DNA of 64,000 bases. Source: Streptomyces sp. ISL-98. GTDB lineage: Bacteria > Actinomycetota > Actinomycetes > Streptomycetales > Streptomycetaceae. The stretch is from NCBI RefSeq assembly GCF_018614055.1, contig NZ_JAGGPB010000029.1:1-64000 (forward strand), given 5' to 3'. This document shows positions 16,426 through 25,348 of this stretch, one piece after another (positions within the stretch are counted from its first letter, which is position 1; each line of letters begins with the position of its first letter). Under the pieces are notes generated by a model. It did no database searches and was not told the DNA's origin. It was given only the letters and a program-made list of their open reading frames with translations. A program made the translations under genes and the position numbers.

Positions 16426-17616
16426 ATGAGTGGTACGGACGCCCCGCTGCTCGACGAACTGATGCCGTGGTCGGTGGCGGCCTTGCGGCTGGGGCGTGGC
16501 TGGATTCTTGCGCCGGACAGGCGGACGCTGCGGGCCCGCTGGGATGCGCTGGTACGGGCGCGGGGCGCCGAGCGCGAGGAGCTCTTCGGGGCGACGCGGG
16601 CGCGGACGACGCGCAGTTCGGTCGCCGCGCTGCCCGGTCGCCCCACCGGGACCGGGCGCCTCGCGCGCGAGAGCGGGCCCTGTCCGGAGCCGGTGCGTGT
16701 CCTGCACGGCCCGTTCGACCAGCAGTGGCTCATCCCCGACCACCGCCTGATCGACGCCGCCCGCCCCGAGCTGTGGCGGGTCGCCGATGCGGAGCAGCTC
16801 TTCGCCGTGGAGCAGGGTTACGTGCCCGGGTCGGCGGGGCCTGCGCTGCTGGTCAGCGCGGTGCTGCCGGACGGCCGCTCCGCCGCGGGCCGGCCCGGGC
16901 GCATCCGCCCTCTCTTCCGCCGCCCCGGCGGCCGCGAGCCCAACCTCGCACCGGGGCTGCCGGCGCTGCTGAGCGGGCGTTACGGGCGCGAGGTCACGGC
17001 CGACGAGGTGCTGGCGTGGGCGGTCGCGGCGGCGGAGGGGTCGCCGTCGGGCGCCGTGGTCCCGCTGCCGGCGGACCCCGGCGTCTGGTCGACGGGGGTG
17101 GAGCTGGGCCGCCGGATGACCGCGATCCAGCTGCGCGGGGCGCGGGGCGGGGAACGCCCGAGGCTGCCGGGAGGGCGCCGCCCGTACGTACGCTCCGCGG
17201 TTCCGGCCCGGCCCGGGGAGCTGACGTACGACGCGGAGGAGGAGACGCTGCACATCGGGGCCGGCCGCATCTCGCCCGTACCGCGTGCGGCGTGGGACTT
17301 CGAGGTGGGCAGCGTACGGGTGCTGGACCTGTGGTTCGACCGCCGCACGGCGGAGCCGGAACCCGGCACGCTGGAGGCGATCCGCGCGACGGAGTGGGCG
17401 CAGGAGTGGACTTCGGAGCTGCTGGAGCTGATTACGGTGCTGGCCTTGTTGGGTGAACTGGCGCCTGGGCGGCGGGAGTTGGCGGGGGCCGAACGGATCA
17501 CGCGTGATGAGCTGACGGAGGCGGGGGTGCTGCCGGTGCGGGACGCTGCGCGGCGGCCGGCGTCTGTGCTGGACCATGCGGAGGAAGGCCCCGAGGGCCA
17601 GTTCGCGCTGCTGTAA
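16426..17616 (+). CDS. Stand-alone type ISP restriction-modification C-terminal-like protein
   Basis: The 396-residue protein resembles the C-terminal specificity region of type ISP single-chain restriction-modification enzymes: FDQQWLIPDHRLIDAARPELW near residues 105-125, then ALLSGRYGREVTADEVLAWAVA near 195. No helicase motifs, no methyltransferase FxGxG or NPPY and no nuclease motif are present, so it cannot be a complete type ISP system. Streptomyces genomes often carry such isolated proteins. The role may be DNA recognition or an unrelated housekeeping one. ATG 16426 follows a GGGGAGG site at 16412-16418. A GC hairpin region follows. Confidence 0.7.
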   Translation: MSGTDAPLLDELMPWSVAALRLGRGWILAPDRRTLRARWDALVRARGAEREELFGATRARTTRSSVAALPGRPTGTGRLARESGPCPEPVRVLHGPFDQQWLIPDHRLIDAARPELWRVADAEQLFAVEQGYVPGSAGPALLVSAVLPDGRSAAGRPGRIRPLFRRPGGREPNLAPGLPALLSGRYGREVTADEVLAWAVAAAEGSPSGAVVPLPADPGVWSTGVELGRRMTAIQLRGARGGERPRLPGGRRPYVRSAVPARPGELTYDAEEETLHIGAGRISPVPRAAWDFEVGSVRVLDLWFDRRTAEPEPGTLEAIRATEWAQEWTSELLELITVLALLGELAPGRRELAGAERITRDELTEAGVLPVRDAARRPASVLDHAEEGPEGQFALL

Positions 17617-17639
17617 GGGGTTGCCGGGCGGATTTGTTC

Positions 17640-17745
17640 CCCTACCCGCCCTTCCCGAACTGGGGGGGCAAGCCTCCAGACCTCCGGACGCCCAACGGGC
17701 GTGAGGACCGGGGTCCGGGGCGGAGCCCCTGCGGCGGCAGCCGCA
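17640..17745. terminator. GC hairpins and common Streptomyces intergenic repeat
   Basis: The segment around 17711-17729 contains GGGGTCCGGGG and GGAGCCCC, which form a GGGGC/GCCCC stem; this sequence style is widespread in Streptomyces intergenic DNA. TGCGGC and GCCGCA (17730-17745) form a second hairpin. It lies between the type ISP-like gene and the convergent TetR gene and likely terminates both. Confidence 0.5.
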
Positions 17746-17794
17746 AATGTCACAGCCGGGGAGGGGGCGGTGAGGGAAAGCGCCGCAGGCGGCT

Positions 17795-18526
17795 CTACTC
17801 GCGCCCCGCCCCCGCCGCAAAGCCGTCCAGAACCCGCCCCAGCGCCCGCTCGAACGCCGCGTCCAGATCAACCGGCCCCGCGTCCTCCGCAAACGCCTTC
17901 GCCATCCGCGGATACTTCCCGCTCGCCATCTCCCGCCCCAGATAAGCGATCCGCGCCGCATTCTCCTGCTCCTGCGTCCACGGCAGGGAGCGGCTCCGCT
18001 CAGCCGTCGCGATCTCGTGGCCGACATACGTCGTGACCGTGCCGTTCACCGTCGCCACCAGCTCCAGCTTCGTACCCTGCGGCACATCGAGCCCGTCCAG
18101 GCACGTCAGGCAGTACTCCAAGTACCGAAGCGCGTTCGGGCTGAAGCCGTACACCGGGGACATCAGGCGCGGCAGCCATGGATGGCGACGCATCAGCGCC
18201 CGCGTCTGGTGCCCCAGCGCCATCATGTCGGCACGCCAGTCCCCCGACGGTTCCTCCGGCAGCTCGTACTCCGCGCTCACCGCGTCGACCATCAGCTCGT
18301 ACAAGTCCTCCTTGCGCGGCACGTAGTTGTAGAGCGACATCGTGCCGCAGCCGATCTCCGCCGCCACCCGGCGCATCGACACCGCGTCGAGCCCCTCCGC
18401 GTCGGCGATACGGACGGCCGCAGCCGCGATGTCGGCGCGGCTGTACGCCGGCCTGGGTCCGCGGCCTGCCCTTTCGGGGCGGGCCCAGATCACCTCGGGT
18501 GTCGCGGAACGCCCGCCGACTGCCAT
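17795..18526 (-). CDS. TetR family regulator of the adjacent ABC exporter
   Basis: This 243-residue regulator has a TetR DNA-binding domain (residues 28-75, ending CGTMSLYNYVPRKEDLYELM) and a tetracycline-repressor-type C-terminal domain. It diverges from a DrrAB-type exporter operon, with two near-identical operators in the 60-bp gap and over the exporter start. It should repress the exporter, and probably itself, until an unknown drug or metabolite binds. Confidence 0.9.
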   Translation of the reverse strand: MAVGGRSATPEVIWARPERAGRGPRPAYSRADIAAAAVRIADAEGLDAVSMRRVAAEIGCGTMSLYNYVPRKEDLYELMVDAVSAEYELPEEPSGDWRADMMALGHQTRALMRRHPWLPRLMSPVYGFSPNALRYLEYCLTCLDGLDVPQGTKLELVATVNGTVTTYVGHEIATAERSRSLPWTQEQENAARIAYLGREMASGKYPRMAKAFAEDAGPVDLDAAFERALGRVLDGFAAGAGRE

Positions 18527-18554
18527 GGATCATCACCTCGCCCACCATCCTAGT

Positions 18555-18618
18555 TACGTACAGCGTACGTAGTCATGAGGTACCGTGTGCCGCATGACAA
18601 CTACGTACGCTGTACTTA
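18555..18618. promoter_or_regulatory. Paired TetR operators over the exporter promoter and start codon
   Basis: TACGTACAGCGTACGTA at 18555-18571 is a near-palindrome. A second copy in reverse orientation, TACGTACGCTGTACTTA, lies at 18602-18618, 47 bp further on and inside the first codons of the ATPase gene. Occupation of both sites would block initiation and early elongation. Confidence 0.75.
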
Positions 18619-19532
18619 GTGAGGGTCTGGAGAAGCGCTTCGGCGACGTCCGCGCCCTGCGCGGCCTCGACCTCGCCGTAGAGCAGGGCACCGTCTGCGG
18701 CGTGCTCGGCCCGAACGGCGCGGGCAAGACCACCGCCGTCCGCGTCCTCACCACGCTCACCGCTCCGGACGCCGGCTCCGCCCGCATCGCGGGCCACGAC
18801 CTGAGCCGCGAACCGGACGCCGTCCGCCGAACCATCGGCGTCACCGGGCAGTACGCATCCGTCGACGGCGACCTCACCGGCGCCCAGAATCTGCGCCTCT
18901 TCGCCAAGCTGCTGCGCGCCCCGCGCACCCGCGCCGACGAACTGCTGGAACGCTTCGGGCTGACCGAGGCCGCGGGCCGCCCCGCGCGCACCTACTCCGG
19001 CGGCATGCGGCGCCGTCTCGACCTCGCCGCCAGCCTGCTCGTACGACCCCAGGTGCTCTTCCTCGACGAGCCGACGACCGGCCTCGACCCGCACAGCCGG
19101 GGCGGGATCTGGGACGCCGTCCGCGAGCTCGCCGCAGAAGGCACCACCGTGCTGCTCACCACGCAGTACCTGGAGGAGGCCGACCGGCTGGCCGACGACA
19201 TCGTGCTGATCGACGAAGGCCGGGCCGCACACCGCGGCACGCCCACCGAACTCAAGGCCATGATCGGCAGTTACGCCGAAGTGGTCGTCGCCGACGTGTC
19301 CGCGCTGCCCGCCGCCGCGGCCGTACTCGACCAGCTGACCGGCTCCGAGCCCGCCCTCGACGCGGACCGGCGGACCGTGGGCGCGGTCACCGCCGACCCG
19401 ACGCTCACCCTCCCCCGCATCGTCCGCGAACTGGACAAGGCCGGCGTGCACATCGTCGACGCCGGCCTGCGCCCGCCCACCCTCGACGAAGTCTTCCTCC
19501 GCCTCACCGACCGCAAGGAGCTCGCCGCATGA
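18585..19532 (+). CDS. ABC exporter ATP-binding protein, DrrA family
   Basis: This 315-residue nucleotide-binding subunit is of the daunorubicin-resistance DrrA type. It shows Walker A GPNGAGKTT (about 45), Q-loop TGQYASVDGDLT, signature YSGGMRRRLDLA, Walker B LFLDEPTTGLDP and the Gln-containing switch TTQYLEEAD, which replaces the usual His and is normal in this family. It powers efflux of a hydrophobic compound. The start may be GTG 18585 or ATG 18594. The gene ends with an ATGA overlap with the permease gene. Confidence 0.93.
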   Translation: MCRMTTTYAVLSEGLEKRFGDVRALRGLDLAVEQGTVCGVLGPNGAGKTTAVRVLTTLTAPDAGSARIAGHDLSREPDAVRRTIGVTGQYASVDGDLTGAQNLRLFAKLLRAPRTRADELLERFGLTEAAGRPARTYSGGMRRRLDLAASLLVRPQVLFLDEPTTGLDPHSRGGIWDAVRELAAEGTTVLLTTQYLEEADRLADDIVLIDEGRAAHRGTPTELKAMIGSYAEVVVADVSALPAAAAVLDQLTGSEPALDADRRTVGAVTADPTLTLPRIVRELDKAGVHIVDAGLRPPTLDEVFLRLTDRKELAA

Positions 19533-20356
19533 GCGCACTCGACGCAAGCCCGCCCGCCGCGAGCGCCCCCGCCATGAGCGCCCTCGTCCACGACGGCGCC
19601 GCCGTCTTCGGCCGCCACCTCCAGAAGATCAAGCACGCCCCGGCCGTCGTGATCATGACGCAGACACTGCCGGTCGTGTTCCTGCTCTTCTTCGGTTACG
19701 TCTTCGGCAGCGCGCTCGCGATGCCGGGCGACGACTACCGCTCGTTCCTGGTCCCGGGGCTGCTCGTCGCCACCGCCGCGAACGGCATCATGACCGGCAT
19801 GTTCCAGGCCGCCCAGGACTCCCACCGCGGCGTCATGGACAGGTTCCGCACCATGCCGATGAGCCGCGCCGCGGTCCCGCTCGGCCAGGCCCTGGCGGAC
19901 CTGCTGATCAGCGCCGTCGGGCTGGTCCCGCTGCTGCTCGTCGGGCTCGCGATGGGGTGGCGGATCGACGGCGGCCCTCTGGAGGCTCTCGGCGCCTTCG
20001 GCCTGCTGCTGCTCTTCCGCTTCGCGACGACGTGGGTCGGGATCCTGCTCGGGATCGCCTCGCAGAGCGAGGAGGCGGCCGGTCAGCTGGGCAGCGCGAC
20101 TTTCATGCTGCCGCTGCTCTCCAATGCGTACATCCCCACGGACAACATGCCGGGTTGGGTGCGCACCATCGCCGAGTGGAACCCGATCTCGGCGGTGACG
20201 ACCGCCGTGCGCGACCTCTTCGGGAACGCCCCGGTCCCGGCGGACGCCGCCTGGCCGGTGGCCCATCCCGTCGCCGGATCGCTGGCCTGGTCGCTGGTTC
20301 TGATCGCGGTCTTCGCGCCGCTCGCCGTCCGCCGGTACGCCGCCGGAGGGCGGTGA
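19529..20356 (+). CDS. ABC-2 type permease, DrrB family
   Basis: The 275-residue membrane subunit has six predicted helices and the ABC-2 signature region (GIASQSEEAAGQLGSATFMLPLLSNAYIPTDNMPGWVRTIAEWNP, residues about 175-218, quoted here only as a region). It pairs with the DrrA-type ATPase. Its ATG overlaps the ATPase stop codon by four bases, ensuring equal synthesis. Confidence 0.92.
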   Translation: MSALDASPPAASAPAMSALVHDGAAVFGRHLQKIKHAPAVVIMTQTLPVVFLLFFGYVFGSALAMPGDDYRSFLVPGLLVATAANGIMTGMFQAAQDSHRGVMDRFRTMPMSRAAVPLGQALADLLISAVGLVPLLLVGLAMGWRIDGGPLEALGAFGLLLLFRFATTWVGILLGIASQSEEAAGQLGSATFMLPLLSNAYIPTDNMPGWVRTIAEWNPISAVTTAVRDLFGNAPVPADAAWPVAHPVAGSLAWSLVLIAVFAPLAVRRYAAGGR

Positions 20357-20453
20357 GCGGCGGCAAACTCTCCATCGCGGCAGGGTCGCTCCGTCAACCT
20401 GTGCGGATGACAGCGATGACAAAGGTGCTGCTTACACGGTAGTCAGTGCTGTT

Positions 20454-21650
20454 ATGAGCCATCAGCCACTGCCCCTCGACGGCATCACCGTCGTCGCCGT
20501 CGAGCAAGCCGTCTCGGCGCCGTTCGCCACCCGCCAGCTCGCCGATCTCGGCGCCCGCGTCATCAAGATCGAGCGCCCGGACGGCGGCGACTTCGCGCGC
20601 GGCTACGACACCGCGGCGCGCGGCCTCGCCTCGCACTTCGTCTGGTGCAACCGGGGCAAGGAGTCCATCGCCGTCGACCTCAAGGACCCGCGCGGCCTCG
20701 ACACGGTCCGCCAACTCGTCGCGGGCGCCGATGTGTTCATACAGAACCTCGCGCACGGCGCGGCCGCCAGGCTCGGTCTGGACGCGGCGACGCTGTGCGC
20801 CGCGTACCCGCGCCTGGTCGCCGTCGACATCTCCGGATACGGCGACGGCGGACCGTACGCCGACAAGCGGGCGTACGACATGCTCGTCCAGTGCGAGGCG
20901 GGCCTGGTGTCCGTGACCGGCACCGCCGCGCAGCCCGTCAAGGCCGGCATTCCGGCGGCCGACATCGCGGCGGCGATGTACGCCTTCTCGGGGGTCCTGG
21001 CGGCGCTGCTGCGGCGCGGGACGACGGGGCTCGGCGGGCCCGTGGAGGTCTCGATGCTGGAGGCGCTCGCCGAGTGGATGGGGCATCCGCTGCACCATGG
21101 GATGCATGGGGGTGAGGCCCCGGCGCGCACCGGGGTCGCGCACGCCGTCATCGCGCCGTACGACGCCTATCCAACGGCGGACGGCGGCCAGGTGCTGCTG
21201 TCCGTACAGAACGACAGGGAGTGGCGGCGGCTGGCCGAGCAGGTGCTCGGCCGGCCGGAGCTGGCCGACGATCCGGCCTTCGCGACGAACACCGCCCGTA
21301 CCGGGAACCGGGAGAAGACGGATGCGGTGGTCGCCGAGGCGCTGGTCGCGATGAGTGCGCCGGAGGCGGTCGCAGCGCTGGAAGCTGCCGGTATCGCCTG
21401 CGCGCGGCTGAATACGGTGGCCGATGTGGCCGCACATCCGCAGTTGGCGGCGCGGAACCGCTGGCGTGACGTGGAGTCACCGGCGGGGCCCTTGCGGGCA
21501 CTTCTGCCGCCGATCACGATGCCGGGTGGGACGGACCCTGTGATGGGTCCGGTTCCCGCACTCGGCGAACACACCGACGCGCTGCTGCACGGCCTGGGGA
21601 TGACGGACGTACAGATTTCAGCGCTGCGCCGGGACGGTGTGGTCGCCTGA
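20454..21650 (+). CDS. CaiB/BaiF family CoA-transferase
   Basis: This 398-residue class III CoA-transferase moves CoA between carboxylic acids. Family motifs are visible: DLGARVIKIERPDGGDFARGYD near residue 40, NRGKESIAVDLKDPRG near 70, GYGDGGPYADKRAYDMLVQCEAG near 130 (with the catalytic Asp region) and PVKAGIPAADIAAAMYA near 165. The substrate is not evident from neighbours. No strong ribosome site precedes ATG 20454. It may be read through from the exporter operon, 97 bp upstream. Confidence 0.9.
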   Translation: MSHQPLPLDGITVVAVEQAVSAPFATRQLADLGARVIKIERPDGGDFARGYDTAARGLASHFVWCNRGKESIAVDLKDPRGLDTVRQLVAGADVFIQNLAHGAAARLGLDAATLCAAYPRLVAVDISGYGDGGPYADKRAYDMLVQCEAGLVSVTGTAAQPVKAGIPAADIAAAMYAFSGVLAALLRRGTTGLGGPVEVSMLEALAEWMGHPLHHGMHGGEAPARTGVAHAVIAPYDAYPTADGGQVLLSVQNDREWRRLAEQVLGRPELADDPAFATNTARTGNREKTDAVVAEALVAMSAPEAVAALEAAGIACARLNTVADVAAHPQLAARNRWRDVESPAGPLRALLPPITMPGGTDPVMGPVPALGEHTDALLHGLGMTDVQISALRRDGVVA

Positions 21651-21678
21651 GCGTGTCCGTGACTCTGGTCCGCCCGAG

Positions 21679-21942
21679 TCAGTGGCGGCTGCCGAAGAGC
21701 GATCGACGCAGCCGTCGCAGCGGAGCGAAGAGCGAGACGCGTCCGCTCCTGCTCGCTCGCGAGTGCGCAACATCACGCGAGGTCAGCTCGCGCATCAGCA
21801 GTGTCGCCTCGGCCGACTCGCGCTGCGGGACGGCTGGGCCGCCGAGCACCGCGAGATGGCGGTCGAGACGCGAGCTGGTCGCACCGCTTCCACATGTGAT
21901 CGCAGGCACTCGCGGCCTGCTGCGCACCGTTATCTGTTCCAT
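21679..21942 (-). CDS. Small conserved basic protein of unknown function
   Basis: This 87-residue product starts MEQITVRSRPRVPAITCG and ends with a strongly basic LRRLRRSLFGSRH tail. It has no signal peptide or membrane span and its function is not recognised. ATG 21942 has a GGGGAG site seven bases upstream, and codon third positions are GC-rich, so it looks real. It diverges from the Ser/Thr kinase gene, sharing a 282-bp promoter region. Confidence 0.6.
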   Translation of the reverse strand: MEQITVRSRPRVPAITCGSGATSSRLDRHLAVLGGPAVPQRESAEATLLMRELTSRDVAHSRASRSGRVSLFAPLRRLRRSLFGSRH

Positions 21943-22224
21943 GTCACTCCCCACCCGTACGAGGGCACCCGGCCCGGGCAGGTTAACCCTATCCCGACGG
22001 CAAGACACACGTGTATCCCGCCCACGGGATTCACCGCTGCGGTACGGGTGTTGACGGTCACTCTCCGAATACGGCTGATTCCAGGGCGAGTTGGACAGCT
22101 CGCGGCACCGGTCGCTCCGTCTGGCTCTGATTGCCGCTCAAGGGGGCTGCAGATGCCTTGAGTTGAGCTAACTTGAAGTGGTTTCTACCGTGATGCCGCT
22201 CTGCTGCGGATGGGGGGCTCGCCA
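21943..22224. promoter_or_regulatory. Divergent promoter region of the kinase and small-protein genes
   Basis: This 282-bp gap contains ACACGTGT (a perfect 8-bp palindrome near 22006), a TTGACG element near 22051 and AT-richer tracts up to the GTG of the kinase. I see no open frame that looks coding. Exact promoter positions cannot be fixed by eye. Confidence 0.35.
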
Positions 22225-23973
22225 GTGAGTGAAGCGCCGGGCAACGAGCAGCGGGTGATCGCGGGCCGCTATCGCCTGCTGGCCCCGCTGGGTGAGGGCG
22301 GCATGGGCGTCGTATGGCGTGCCCGCGACGACGTGCTGGGCCGTGAAGTCGCGGTCAAGGAGGTCAGAGCGCCGTCCGGACTCGGCGCCACCGACGGGCG
22401 GCGGCTGTACGCACGGCTGGAGCGCGAGGCCTGGGCCGCTGCCCGCATCTCGCACCGCAATGTGGTCACCGTGTACGACGTGGCGACCGAGGAGGGCCGG
22501 CCCTGGATCGTGATGGAGCTGGTGCGCGGGCTGACGCTCTCCGACGTACTGGACGGCGAAGGGCCGATGCCGCCGCAGCGGGCCGCGCACATCGGGGGCG
22601 ACGTCCTGGCGGCCCTGCGCGCCGCGCACGAGGCGGGCGTACTCCACCGCGATGTGAAGCCCGGCAATGTCCTGATCGCCAATGACGGCCGGGTCGTACT
22701 GACGGACTTCGGCATCGCGATGGTCGAGGGCAGCTCGGCGCTCACCATGACGGGCGAGCTGATCGGGTCGCCCGAATTCCTCGCGCCGGAGCGGGCGATG
22801 GGGCGCACGCCGGGGCCCGAATCGGATCTGTGGTCGCTCGGAGTGCTGCTGTACGCCGCTGTCGAGGGCAATTCGCCGTTCCGTCAGGACACCCCGCTCT
22901 CCACACTGCGCGCGGTGGTGGACGAGGAGCTGCCGAGGCCTGTGCGGGCGGGGGCGCTGGCGCCGGTGATCGAGGGGCTGCTGCGGAAGGACCCGGCCGA
23001 GCGGCTGTCCGCCGACGAGACTTCGCGGCAGCTGCGGGTCGTGGCGGCCGGCGGAGCGCCGCGTACGGGAGAGACCCCGGTCGCCCCCGGACCGTACAGC
23101 AGCCCGACCGTCACAGCTCCGACGCCGGTCCCCGGCCCCATGCCGTCGCCGTACGGCAGCCCCACGCCGCACCCCGGCCCTCTGCCGACGCCCGGCACCG
23201 CGACGACGGCGACCACCGCGCAGGGGCGGCCCCGGCGGGCGGGCCTCGTGCTGGCGGTGGGGTTGGCCGTGCTGCTGCTCGCGATCGGCGGCATCACCTG
23301 GGCGTTGCTGAACGGCAACAAGAGGGATCCCGGGGAGAGTTCCGGCGCCTCGTCCGGCACCGCCGGCGGGGCCAACGGCAGCAGCAGCGGCGGCACCGAC
23401 GGCGGCGGCTCCGCCACGGGCGGGAGCGGCACGCCGGGCAGCACGGGCGGCGACAACGGGGGCGGCGACGGGGGCAATGAGGGCGGCGGAAACGGCAACG
23501 GCGGCGGTCACGGGAACGGGGGCAATGGCGGGACCACCACACCGCCGCCCGCCCAGTCCGTGAAGGTCGCCGTCACGACCGTGCGCGGCAGTTACTCCGG
23601 CACCTGCCCGCCGCCCGAGGCGCAGGCACCGGCCTTCACCGCCACGTTCACCGTCGGCCGCACCCCGGTGGAGGTCGAATACCGCTGGGTGAGCGAGAGC
23701 GGCGAATCGTCCGACCCCCGCTGGAAAACGCTGTCCTTCGGCGCGGGCGACGGGAAGTCGAAGCAGGTGAACCACACGGAGCTGACGTACAAGCAGGGCG
23801 AGACCTTCCACGACGAGATCAGCGTGGAGGTCAGGAGTCCGGTTTCGGCCCGGTCCAACTCCGTGTCGTTCTCGGTCACCTGCGAGCAGGATGAGGAGAC
23901 CCCGACGGGCGGGGCCTCCTCCTCGTACACAGCCTCCTACACAGCCGAAGCGCAGGTCAGGCGGCGGAGTTGA
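22225..23973 (+). CDS. Membrane Ser/Thr protein kinase (PknB type)
   Basis: The 582-residue protein has an N-terminal kinase domain (about residues 13-275) with P-loop GEGGMGVV, AVKEV lysine, HRDVKPGNVL catalytic loop, TDFGIAM and GSPEFLAPE. A Pro-rich region, one transmembrane helix (about 335-357) and a Gly/Ser/Asn-rich linker follow, then a C-terminal extracellular domain of about 130 residues with two Cys that is probably the sensor. There are no PASTA repeats. GTG 22225 was chosen because a GGGGGG site precedes it by seven bases; an ATG lies 15 bases upstream. The 3' end overlaps the convergent lipase gene by 17 bp. Confidence 0.92.
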   Translation: MSEAPGNEQRVIAGRYRLLAPLGEGGMGVVWRARDDVLGREVAVKEVRAPSGLGATDGRRLYARLEREAWAAARISHRNVVTVYDVATEEGRPWIVMELVRGLTLSDVLDGEGPMPPQRAAHIGGDVLAALRAAHEAGVLHRDVKPGNVLIANDGRVVLTDFGIAMVEGSSALTMTGELIGSPEFLAPERAMGRTPGPESDLWSLGVLLYAAVEGNSPFRQDTPLSTLRAVVDEELPRPVRAGALAPVIEGLLRKDPAERLSADETSRQLRVVAAGGAPRTGETPVAPGPYSSPTVTAPTPVPGPMPSPYGSPTPHPGPLPTPGTATTATTAQGRPRRAGLVLAVGLAVLLLAIGGITWALLNGNKRDPGESSGASSGTAGGANGSSSGGTDGGGSATGGSGTPGSTGGDNGGGDGGNEGGGNGNGGGHGNGGNGGTTTPPPAQSVKVAVTTVRGSYSGTCPPPEAQAPAFTATFTVGRTPVEVEYRWVSESGESSDPRWKTLSFGAGDGKSKQVNHTELTYKQGETFHDEISVEVRSPVSARSNSVSFSVTCEQDEETPTGGASSSYTASYTAEAQVRRRS

Positions 23974-24766
23974 AGACCGGCAGGTAGCCACCCGACTGGC
24001 CGGCGGCCGTCGGGTGGTACGACTCGCCGATGTTCGTCCACTTCACACTGTGCAGCCACGGGGACGAGGAGCAGATCTCGTGTCCCGTGAAGGCCGGTGT
24101 GACCTCCGCGAAGGTGTAGCCGTGGTCGACCGCCCGCTTGGCTGTGGCGGCGTTGAGGTAGTCGGAAGCGTCGTTGATCGCGGCGCGCTCCCTCTCGCTG
24201 AGCCCGGAGACGCAGCTGCCGCTCAGCTTGTAGAAGCGGGGGTAGCCGAGTACGACGACACGCGCGGACGGGGCTTTGGCTCTGATCGCCGAGTACACCG
24301 AGTCGAGCTTGCCGGGCAGGGTCGAGTCCACGTAGCGCTTCGCCTCTTCGATCCGGGCGAGGCAGGCGGACTCGGACTGGAGGACGCAGGTCGTCATGAC
24401 GTCGGCGAAGCCGGCGTCGTTGCCGCCGACGGTGAGGGAGACGAGGTCGGTCGAGGAGCTGAGCGGGCCGAGCTGACCGGCTGTCACGTCACCCGTACGG
24501 GCGCCGGAACAAGCCGTGAAGGCGAACGACGAGGGTGAATGGGACGCGGCCCACAGGGCCGGGTAGGCGCGGGTACTTCGCTTGCAGGAGCCGCTGCCAC
24601 TGTCGTAGCTGCCGGCCCCGACGCCCGAGGAGTAGGAGTCGCCCAGGGCTGCGTAATCGAGGGGTTCGGCCTGTTGAACTGCCTGCGCCGCGCCCGCCCC
24701 GGTGAGGGCGAGGGCGGCGGCGAGCAGGAGCGACGATGAGAATGCCGCGATTCGGGACAGTTTCAT
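23957..24766 (-). CDS. Secreted GDSL/SGNH lipase
   Basis: This 269-residue secreted esterase/lipase resembles the S. rimosus lipase and S. coelicolor SCO1725. It has a signal peptide (cleavage near AQA, residue 29). Block I is YAALGDSYSSGVGAG with the nucleophile Ser, block III is TVGGNDAGF, and the catalytic His lies in YHPTAAGQ near the C-terminus. Six Cys in the mature part suggest three disulfides. It hydrolyses lipid esters outside the cell. Its last 17 bp overlap the convergent kinase gene. Confidence 0.93.
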   Translation of the reverse strand: MKLSRIAAFSSSLLLAAALALTGAGAAQAVQQAEPLDYAALGDSYSSGVGAGSYDSGSGSCKRSTRAYPALWAASHSPSSFAFTACSGARTGDVTAGQLGPLSSSTDLVSLTVGGNDAGFADVMTTCVLQSESACLARIEEAKRYVDSTLPGKLDSVYSAIRAKAPSARVVVLGYPRFYKLSGSCVSGLSERERAAINDASDYLNAATAKRAVDHGYTFAEVTPAFTGHEICSSSPWLHSVKWTNIGESYHPTAAGQSGGYLPVFNSAA

Positions 24767-24951
24767 GGAACCTCCCTTAGCAGGATTTCCGCCTCAACTG
24801 TCGTAGCAGTCCCCATACATCACCGGAAGTGTCCATGCCAAGAAGTTTCGCCAGGGATCTTCCACACACTCTCTCCGCATCCTTGACGGGGCTGAGTCGA
24901 CTGCGCGACATTGAAGCCCGGCATCCGGCGCTTCAGGGGGCAAAGTCGCCA

Positions 24952-25347
24952 ATGCAGACCATCAGTAACAAGCCATCAGCAGCCGTCACGGATTCGCTGC
25001 CCGTTCTCGCGGGCGCGGCGCTCGCCGTATCGGCGGTCGGCGCGGTCCTGGCGCTCACCGATCTGGCATCGCCGCTTCGGCCGCCGTTCACCCTCTTCTT
25101 CCTGATCGCGGCTCCGGCGTCCGCCGTGGCCGCAGGACTTCGGGGCATGGAACCGCTGGGCCGTCTGGTGGCGTCGACAGCAGGGGCAGTAGCACTGAAC
25201 CTGCTGGTCGCCCAGGCGATGCTGGCCACGCACATCTGGTCGGTCCGGGGCGGCGTGGCGGCGATCGCCGGGCTCAGCGCTCTCCTCTTCCTGCTGGCAC
25301 TGGTACGGCGCCCCGGCGGCCGTACGGCGAGAAGGCAGACCCTCTGA
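24952..25347 (+). CDS. Small four-helix membrane protein
   Basis: The 131-residue protein has about four hydrophobic helices (VLAGAALAVSAVGAVLAL, FTLFFLIAAPASAVAAGL, LVASTAGAVALNLLVAQAML and GVAAIAGLSALLFLLALV) and a short basic tail. No family is recognised. ATG 24952 was chosen for MQTISNKP; the open frame extends upstream to 24829 but without a good ribosome site. Its stop is one base before the GTG of the acyltransferase-like gene, so it belongs to the polysaccharide cluster, perhaps as an accessory subunit. Confidence 0.7.
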   Translation: MQTISNKPSAAVTDSLPVLAGAALAVSAVGAVLALTDLASPLRPPFTLFFLIAAPASAVAAGLRGMEPLGRLVASTAGAVALNLLVAQAMLATHIWSVRGGVAAIAGLSALLFLLALVRRPGGRTARRQTL

Positions 25348-25348
25348 C

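Noticed and set aside
24829..24951. Longer N-terminus for the small membrane protein
   Set aside because: The extension has no good ribosome site and reads like non-coding sequence; the start at 24952 begins a plausible short lead into the first helix.
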